Origin: JANMDS01 sp031430575
GTDB lineage: Bacteria; Pseudomonadota; Gammaproteobacteria; Burkholderiales; Casimicrobiaceae
Assembly: GCA_031430575.1 (NCBI GenBank)
Contig: JANPBT010000073.1
Location: 1-64,000, forward strand
Reading direction: 5' to 3'
Length of the DNA stretch: 64,000 nt
This document shows positions 58,968 to 64,000 of the stretch, piece by piece; the stretch's first letter is position 1; each line of letters starts with the position of its first letter. The position numbers and the translations under genes were made by a program. Under the pieces are notes generated by a model. The model was not told the DNA's origin, searched no databases, and saw nothing but the letters and a program-made list of their open reading frames with translations.

Positions 58968-59831
58968 ATGCGTCTGTCACGATCTCTCTGCGCGGTAGTT
59001 GGTGAGGCTCTCATGGGGTCGCACGCAACTCTGGATGCGCTATTCATAGCTGCCGGCGCACCTGGCGAGCCACCTGCTCTCTCACATGGATCCAAGTGGA
59101 AAGAATGGCTCTTTCGCGCAGGGCAGGATTCCACCGTAGACAGTCTCGCCGTTCTTGGAAACGTGCTCGAAGAATTCATGGATCTGGCCCCAATGGCCGG
59201 AACAGACGAACACGACACCTGGACAGAGAGGCGGGCGCGAGTTGTGCACGCACTCGAAGAGAACGGACTAAGGTACTACCGCTTTGGCCGAGTGCTCCCC
59301 CAAGGGTCTGCCGTCGATCATTCCGAACCGAACGACCTCAACACGCCACAGACACCATCTAAGCCAGCCAAGGTAGAGGAACTTCTTGAGGTCGTTGTTC
59401 GCGGCTTACTCCGCGCAATGCACCCGTTGACCCATCGCCGAAAAGGCACACAGCCGCTTTCCTTCGGAAGCGAATACGACGTCCAGGACCTGCTGCATGC
59501 GCTCTTGCGCCCTTGGATTAGCGACATTCGCCCTGAAGAGTTCACCCCGAGCTACGCCGGATCAAGCACGCGCATGGATTTCCTGCTGCCTGCACATAAG
59601 CTTGTAATTGAGACGAAAGTAGTCCGCGACAGATCGCACGCGAAGAGAGTTGGTGGTGAACTGATTATCGATATCGAACACTACCGCAGGCATCCTGGTT
59701 GTTCCGCGCTCTGGTGCGTCATATACGACCCAGACCACCTCATAACCAATGCCGAGGGTCTCAAGAATGACCTGCAAGGAGCGCGAACCACACCTGACGG
59801 GAAAGTCGACGTTCGAGTCTTCGTCTTGTAG
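58968..59831 (+). CDS. PD-(D/E)XK nuclease domain protein, DpnII/MboI-like, in a gene cassette
   Basis: A 287-residue protein. The C-terminal half carries YDVQDLLHALLRPWISDIRP, then TPSYAGSSTRMDFLL, with the acidic residue in RMDF and the E-x-K in LVIETKVV. The following GGELIIDIEHYRRHPGCSAL and CVIYDPDHLI complete the fold known from the DpnII-MboI restriction-like family. No methyltransferase partner is adjacent. The N-terminal half is helical and unassigned. The gene starts 16 bp after a GTTAGGC box and ends 20 bp before a GCCTAAC box, and it lacks dispersed repeats. It is probably acquired, and a defence role is plausible. Confidence 0.82.
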   Translation: MRLSRSLCAVVGEALMGSHATLDALFIAAGAPGEPPALSHGSKWKEWLFRAGQDSTVDSLAVLGNVLEEFMDLAPMAGTDEHDTWTERRARVVHALEENGLRYYRFGRVLPQGSAVDHSEPNDLNTPQTPSKPAKVEELLEVVVRGLLRAMHPLTHRRKGTQPLSFGSEYDVQDLLHALLRPWISDIRPEEFTPSYAGSSTRMDFLLPAHKLVIETKVVRDRSHAKRVGGELIIDIEHYRRHPGCSALWCVIYDPDHLITNAEGLKNDLQGARTTPDGKVDVRVFVL

Positions 59832-59846
59832 GGTGCCGTTGCCGTG

Positions 59847-59895
59847 CTGACGCCTAACCCTTCCTTCAAGCGGACGTGCCTTCGGCGCGCCCCTT
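59847..59895 (+). other. Truncated attC (59-base element) of an integron cassette
   Basis: CTGACGCCTAAC (R'' box GCCTAAC at 59852-59858) is followed by a hairpin, 59868-59895, of the AAGCGGACGTGCC-TTC-GGC type with regularly spaced unpaired bases, as in attC sites. The expected closing GTTAGGC is missing on the right, where a REP-like element begins. Confidence 0.7.
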
Positions 59896-59900
59896 AGCGC

Positions 59901-60056
59901 GCGTAGCCCGGAAGGAGCGTATCGTATTCCGGGAATCATTGGCAGTGCTCAACCGGATCAATTTTCAGGTTTAGACGACTGATGATCGGCGAGGATCATT
60001 TGGAGAGGGTTGATTGAAATAAACCCGGAATGCGCTTCGCTCCTTCCGGGCTACGC
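59901..60056. repeat. REPIN-like pair of GTAGCCCGG palindromes
   Basis: A 33-bp unit at 59901-59933, itself a palindrome with CCCGGAA and TTCCGGG arms, recurs inverted at 60024-60056 with three differences. The two face each other across 90 bp. This is the layout of a REP doublet mobilised by RAYT transposases, unrelated to the 14-bp repeat. The 310-bp gap 59832-60141 is filled by this, the attC remnant and one dispersed repeat copy. Confidence 0.7.
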
Positions 60057-60091
60057 GGGCTGAATATTCAGCCGTTAAATTAATCGCGGTC

Positions 60092-60110
60092 AATACCTGC
60101 GGCGCAGATT
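60092..60110 (-). repeat. Dispersed 14-bp repeat, full form
   Basis: AATACCTGCGGCGCAGATT, intergenic, at the far side of the foreign segment. Confidence 0.95.
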
Positions 60111-60141
60111 TAGCCTCAATTTGCCCTAATCGCGACTGCGA

Positions 60142-61083
60142 TTAGGTTTTGCGGTAGCGGGCGTAAGTGTCTGGCACGTCGCCGATATAGGTTGGCGTAA
60201 TCGTTTCCATCGCTGTCGGGGCTGCGCCAGCGAAGGCAGGCCACGGCGCATCGGTAACGTTATCAACGCTCATCGAGGCTAAATTATCGCGGCTCATGAG
60301 TGGCCCACCGGGGATGAATTCGAGCGCGAGCGCTTGCAGCGTTGAGAATGGCGGCGGGGTAGAAATCACTATCGGGTTCCGCCCTAATCGGCTACCTGCA
60401 TGCTTCACGATCTGGCGCAACGAATAGCGATTCGGCCCGCCAAGCTCGTAGCGTTGACCGAAAGTTTTGGGATCACTAAGCGAATGCGTGATCGCGCGGG
60501 CAACGTCTTGCACCCATACCGGCTGAAACTGCGCGCCTGCGCGCGGCATCGCCAACGGCACGAACGGCGGCAGCAATTTCAAAATTCCAGCGAACATCGA
60601 AAGAAATGAATCGCCCGCGCCAAAAATGACGGAGGGCGCAAAAATCGTCCAGTTGGTTTTTGAAGCGCGCACTGCGTTTTCGGCTTCGCCTTTGCTGCGC
60701 TGATAACGCGAGGGCGCATCGACGCCAGCACCAAGCGCGCTGACATGGATGTAGCGAGGCGTAAAAACTGCGCCGCAGGTATCGGCGTAGCAGCTGACAA
60801 TGCGCTGCGTGAGATCACGGTGTACGCGCAGAAAATCGCCGGATTTGCGCTCATGCAGAATGCCGACCAAATTGATCACCGCATCGGCGCCAATCATTAC
60901 ACCGGCGAGCGCGGCATTGTCTCGGATATCAATGACTGCGACGCTTACCGCCGGGATGACCGCAAGTTTTTTAACGCGTTCGCGATCACGGGTGACTAAC
61001 GTCACATGATGCCCCGCATTGGTGAGTTGCGCTGTGAGTGCGTGACCCAGAAAGCCGGAGCCGCCAAATAAAGTAATCTTCAT
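60142..61083 (-). CDS. NAD(P)-binding complex I NDUFA9-like protein
   Basis: A 313-residue atypical short-chain dehydrogenase. The nucleotide loop is LFGGSGFLGHALTAQLTNAG; later motifs are ADAVINLVGILHER, RYIHVSALGAG and YQRSKGEAENAVRAS with the Tyr/Lys pair region shifted as in this family, and WTIFAPSVIFGAGDSFL. Bacterial relatives are annotated as complex I NDUFA9 family or UDP-sugar epimerase-like; the substrate is unknown. A dispersed repeat is read as DTCGAV before RYIHVSALG. Confidence 0.9.
   Translation of the reverse strand: MKITLFGGSGFLGHALTAQLTNAGHHVTLVTRDRERVKKLAVIPAVSVAVIDIRDNAALAGVMIGADAVINLVGILHERKSGDFLRVHRDLTQRIVSCYADTCGAVFTPRYIHVSALGAGVDAPSRYQRSKGEAENAVRASKTNWTIFAPSVIFGAGDSFLSMFAGILKLLPPFVPLAMPRAGAQFQPVWVQDVARAITHSLSDPKTFGQRYELGGPNRYSLRQIVKHAGSRLGRNPIVISTPPPFSTLQALALEFIPGGPLMSRDNLASMSVDNVTDAPWPAFAGAAPTAMETITPTYIGDVPDTYARYRKT
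60766..60782 (+). repeat. Dispersed 14-bp repeat inside NDUFA9-like gene
   Basis: AACTGCGCCGCAGGTAT; read on the gene strand as DTCGAV. Confidence 0.93.
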
Positions 61084-61235
61084 GGCGGCATTTTATGTGA
61101 CCTTATCATGATTTTTTATGCCGCAATAGCTTTACCAACGGTAAATTACCGTAACGCAGTCTCTACGCTTGGCAAATTTACAAAACAGATCGCAAAATAA
61201 AAATGGCAAATACACTTCAAGTTAGGCTCGATTTT

Positions 61236-61270
61236 TACACCTGCGGCGCAAGTTTTGCATCGCAGGTGTA
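61236..61270. repeat. Diverged repeat-derived inverted pair
   Basis: TACACCTGCG (61236-61245) and CGCAGGTGTA (61261-61270) form a perfect 10-bp stem. The left part continues GCGCAAG like a worn dispersed repeat. It sits downstream of the subtilase gene and upstream of the NDUFA9-like gene, on the minus strand. Confidence 0.6.
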
Positions 61271-61328
61271 CGGCATCGTTGACTCACATTCTTTGGGTCG
61301 GCAATCTTGTCAGTCCGAAAAGGCAATA

Positions 61329-63050
61329 CTACGGCGCGACGATTGTGAATGACAGAGCGGCTGTACTACTGACCCGATATGTTTTGCCGTCGACAGGGTT
61401 GACCGCCCCGTATGCACTATAAACAGGATCATAGCAAGTCGCGACAGCATTTACGGTTCCCAAAGGCAGCGGATTTGCAAAGCTATTTAGGCCAAAAATC
61501 TTTTTCTGAATCATTCTTTCCGGGGCCGATTGAACGATTGTTTCATTCGCCAAAGTCGTAATTGCGCCTGATGATTGCTGATGCTCAATTTTTATAGAGC
61601 AGTGCCGAGAGTTAAATGCTTCAAATGCGATGTTGAACGCACTCTTAGCGCGGATAGTGAATCCCGTTTGCTTGAATTGAGATGGATTTTGGTTTGCTGT
61701 GTCCGCATAAAAGTTGGCAATCTGGTTTGCAACGAGAAATTCTGCTGTGGGACGAGACCAATTTTGCGCTCCTAAAAGTTCCGTATGTATCTGCGGCACT
61801 TTGATAGGCATGCCCGCTAGATCTGTGGTCTTTAAATCCCTCAGAAGGTTACGGATGTACATTTCGAAATTTCCCAACGGTTCGAAGGCGCCTAGCTGAT
61901 TCGTAACGTAAGCGGCGATTGCCGAAACCACTGGAGCGGCAAACGACGTGCCGCTCCCATAACCTTCTCCATAGCAATATCCGTCTTCGGGTCCGGTATA
62001 AATAATCAGCGTGTCGACACCTTGCCCAGAGATATTTTGTGGACAAACTAAATTCGGTTCCGGTGGGAAAAAAGTATTGCCTCTCATGTTTTTTCCTGGT
62101 GCCCACATATCAACAACGCTGCCATAGTTGCTTCCTGAGACTACGGAATCAGCGTCTGCCGGGGTTTGCGGTGTCCTTGAACTCCCGATGAACCAAAGAC
62201 GTCCCTGATGCCTCGTATCATCAATTCCACCCGTGTCAGCAGGTGCAAGTGTACTTTGCACTAGAGGCAGGCCGTTAGTGTTTTGCATCTGCTGTCCAAA
62301 TTCGTCAATCGCGCCAACCACGATGTAACCGTCGTTTTGGACTGCATCGGATTTGAGCAAACGGTTCGCAGCATCGGTTCCAGTTTTCATATCGTTGCCA
62401 GCCGACTGGATGAGCAAGAGCCCTGGATAAAATCTGCGGAAGTCTGGTTTAAGCGCATTGAGAATATTCGTTTTTGCTGGTTCGAATATTTCTCCATTGA
62501 GAGATAGATTGACCACACGCGGTCTACAATCGCCCAAGTAGATGCAACGGTTTTTAGAGTCCGTTCGGGCAATTATTATCGCCTTCAAAACATCATCGCC
62601 ACTCGGTGTCGAGTTTGGCGTACACCCATCGTGCACGGCAATAGAAAATATCGGTAGTCCCGGAATAACGCCAAGGGTTCCTCTCACGCCAGTTTGCTCT
62701 AGATCGAGCCATACAAGACCCTTCCCTCCTAGAATGCCCGCGACAAACGTACCGTGAGGATTGCAACCTTCTGTTCCAACCGAAACCCCTGACGATGAAA
62801 CACCAATTGTTGCCCTCTGGACAACATTAATTGATGGATGTCTGCGCACACCACTATCAATTACGTAAACAGGCGCCAATGAGCTCGTATCAGCATACAG
62901 CCCACCTCGAACAAATCGAGCCGCCCATGGCACATCACCCAATCGAGGTCGGGCGAAGTACGTTCCCGAAATTTCAGTTATTGCCTGTGCAAAAACACCC
63001 GGTTGTACAAAAAAAAGTGCACACAGTAGACTAAACTTTAGTGGTGACAC
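61329..63050 (-). CDS. Subtilisin-like serine protease (S8), exported
   Basis: A 573-residue protein with a signal peptide (LLCALFFVQPGVFAQ). The catalytic triad is visible: Asp in VYVIDSGVRRHP, His in CNPHGTFVAGILGG and Ser in GSGTSFAAPVVSAIAAYV, with the oxyanion Asn probably in LLIQSAGNDMKTG. The C-terminal about 140 residues form a beta domain without a recognised family. By eye it is more A/T-rich than its neighbours and it has no dispersed repeat, so it may be a later acquisition. The likely role is extracellular protein degradation. Confidence 0.9.
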   Translation of the reverse strand: MSPLKFSLLCALFFVQPGVFAQAITEISGTYFARPRLGDVPWAARFVRGGLYADTSSLAPVYVIDSGVRRHPSINVVQRATIGVSSSGVSVGTEGCNPHGTFVAGILGGKGLVWLDLEQTGVRGTLGVIPGLPIFSIAVHDGCTPNSTPSGDDVLKAIIIARTDSKNRCIYLGDCRPRVVNLSLNGEIFEPAKTNILNALKPDFRRFYPGLLLIQSAGNDMKTGTDAANRLLKSDAVQNDGYIVVGAIDEFGQQMQNTNGLPLVQSTLAPADTGGIDDTRHQGRLWFIGSSRTPQTPADADSVVSGSNYGSVVDMWAPGKNMRGNTFFPPEPNLVCPQNISGQGVDTLIIYTGPEDGYCYGEGYGSGTSFAAPVVSAIAAYVTNQLGAFEPLGNFEMYIRNLLRDLKTTDLAGMPIKVPQIHTELLGAQNWSRPTAEFLVANQIANFYADTANQNPSQFKQTGFTIRAKSAFNIAFEAFNSRHCSIKIEHQQSSGAITTLANETIVQSAPERMIQKKIFGLNSFANPLPLGTVNAVATCYDPVYSAYGAVNPVDGKTYRVSSTAALSFTIVAP

Positions 63051-63175
63051 TTAACCCCCATCATTCGAACACGAAAGTCGACACTGTAGCTTAGTTGGCG
63101 AAGGGATTCACCCTAAACGCGTTAATTGCAATCTTTTAGAAGCCTGCAAGCGAATCGAAGTAACTGTCTTTTAAT

Positions 63176-64000
63176 TCAGCGCTTGAACACGCGCGTCCCG
63201 ACCACAACCGGATAATCGGGCTTCCCGGTTTTGATCCAGGTCACTAGATTTCGTGCCGCTTTTGTGCGCAATTCAATTTCACTTTCGACTGAGTAAAACG
63301 CTGAGTGCGGCGTGAGCACGACGCGCGGATGGTCAGTCAAGCGCTCGCCGGGGCGGGCGGGCTCGGTGGGCAACACGTCGAGCCCTGCGCTATCGAGCTG
63401 ACCTGCATCCAATGCATCGAGCAAATCGGGAATATTGATGACGGCGCCGCGCGAAGTGTTGACGATATAGCCACTTTTTTTCATCGCAGCGAAACACTTC
63501 GCATCAATCATGCCGCGCGTTTCATCATTGAGCAACACATGCGGGCTCACCACATCGGCGCGCGCAAAGAGTTCGTGCAAATCGCGCATGCGCTCGACAT
63601 ACGCGGGGAAGTCACCATCGATTAAGTAAGGGTCGTAGGCAATCACTTTTCCGAAGACGTTGTGGGCAACATGCGCCATGCGCTTGCCGATGCGCCCGAG
63701 GCCGACGATGCCGAGCGTCATCAAATGCGCGCGCCGACGCTTGCCGTTGCTTTCGTAATGCCATTTGCCGGCACGAATATCTTGCGTGTGAAAAGTGGTG
63801 CCGCGAATGATGTCGAGGGCGAGGGCGAGGGCGTGGGTCGCCACCTCGCCGACGCCGTAGTCGGGCGAATTGGCGAGCCAGACGCCTTGCGCCGCGCAGG
63901 CCTTGGCGTCGATGGTGTCGTAGCCAGCGCCAATGCGCGAGCAGATGCCGACATTGGGCAGCGCAGCCAGCACGCGTGCAGTCACCGGCGCGTATTGAAC
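63176..64000 (-). CDS. D-isomer-specific 2-hydroxyacid dehydrogenase, 5' end outside the window
   Basis: The frame is open to the right edge of the window, so the N-terminus is missing. The visible part has SRIGAGYDTIDAKACAAQG, the NAD loop LGIVGLGRIGKRMAHVA, VSPHVLLNDETRGMID, the catalytic Arg in NTSRGAVI, Glu in LPTEPARPGE and His in VVLTPHSAFYS. It reduces a 2-oxoacid or oxidises a 2-hydroxyacid with NAD(P); the exact substrate cannot be told. Confidence 0.92.
   Translation of the reverse strand, partial: VQYAPVTARVLAALPNVGICSRIGAGYDTIDAKACAAQGVWLANSPDYGVGEVATHALALALDIIRGTTFHTQDIRAGKWHYESNGKRRRAHLMTLGIVGLGRIGKRMAHVAHNVFGKVIAYDPYLIDGDFPAYVERMRDLHELFARADVVSPHVLLNDETRGMIDAKCFAAMKKSGYIVNTSRGAVINIPDLLDALDAGQLDSAGLDVLPTEPARPGERLTDHPRVVLTPHSAFYSVESEIELRTKAARNLVTWIKTGKPDYPVVVGTRVFKR

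Noticed and set aside
1592..60782. CRISPR array as explanation of the repeat
   Set aside because: Copies are 14-19 bp, kilobases apart, in both orientations and inside genes; there is no regular spacing and no cas gene.
1592..60782. The peptide IPAAQ as a conserved protein motif
   Set aside because: The same DNA is intergenic in 16 exact copies and is read as five different peptides in unrelated proteins, so conservation is at the DNA level.
1592..60782. Repeat as a terminator only
   Set aside because: Most copies are single and 23 lie in or touch coding sequence; only the inverted pairs suit termination.
1..64000. tRNA, rRNA, insertion sequences or a replication origin
   Set aside because: No cloverleaf with a T-loop motif, no rRNA-like segment, no transposase frame and no DnaA-box cluster were found by reading.

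Overview
The window is a moderately GC-rich chromosomal segment from a betaproteobacterium, most likely of the order Burkholderiales. The evidence is the run def / fmt / htpX / rsmB / DUF4390 / ntrY-like / ntrX-like, an rpoH preceded by a CIRCE operator, the order dusB-fis-purH, and purD next to hemF. Poly-3-hydroxybutyrate metabolism (3HB-oligomer hydrolase, 3-hydroxybutyryl-CoA dehydrogenase) and a PEP-CTERM-like protein fit the same group. I cannot name a genus. I see no rRNA, tRNA, CRISPR array or insertion sequence.

Layout. 1-10.8 kb: a 5'-truncated TPR/Sel1 protein, translation and membrane quality-control genes (def, fmt, htpX, rsmB) and an NtrY/NtrX-type two-component system, with a decayed universal stress protein gene beside a small metal-binding protein. 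10.8-16.1 kb: rpoH, DUF1499, copper chaperone, glmS and glmU on the minus strand. 16.4-19.1 kb: three secreted proteins (PEP-CTERM-like, small exported protein, zinc metalloprotease). 19.2-21.8 kb: coaBC, radC, rpmB, rpmG. 22-31.5 kb: a 2069-residue surface protein, then a Ser/Thr kinase-TPR protein divergent from an ECF-type sigma factor. 31.9-40 kb: 3HB-oligomer hydrolase, FAD monooxygenase with DUF2783, AAA ATPase, metallo-beta-lactamase-fold hydrolase, a DUF5648 protein and a broken duplicate of the hydrolase. 40.3-44.8 kb: PhnD-C-E-E type transporter and an esterase lipoprotein. 45-50 kb: sorbosone-type dehydrogenase with cytochrome c, hbd, a response regulator, nudF, hemF. 50-58.6 kb: purD, pagP, tonB-like, purH, fis, dusB, uvrD. 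58.7-60.1 kb: a foreign-looking nuclease gene with integron-cassette ends, followed by a REPIN-like element. 60.1-64 kb: NAD(P)-binding protein, subtilisin-like protease and a truncated 2-hydroxyacid dehydrogenase.

The main discovery is a dispersed 14-bp word, CTGCGCCGCAGGTA, usually within AATCTGCGCCGCAGGTATT. I count 39 exact copies (20 in one orientation, 19 in the other) and about nine near-copies, one per 1.6 kb. Sixteen exact copies are intergenic and 23 lie in or touch genes. Between convergent genes they form long perfect hairpins. Inside genes they are read in five of six frames, mostly as Ile-Pro-Ala-Ala-Gln, and at least two appear to replace native codons without a gap. They are absent from the integron-like cassette. 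This density, orientation balance, terminator use and coding tolerance are what Neisseria DUS and Haemophilus USS DNA-uptake sequences show, so the best hypothesis is an uptake signal sequence of a naturally competent betaproteobacterium. A genome-wide protein-binding or methylation site is the main alternative.
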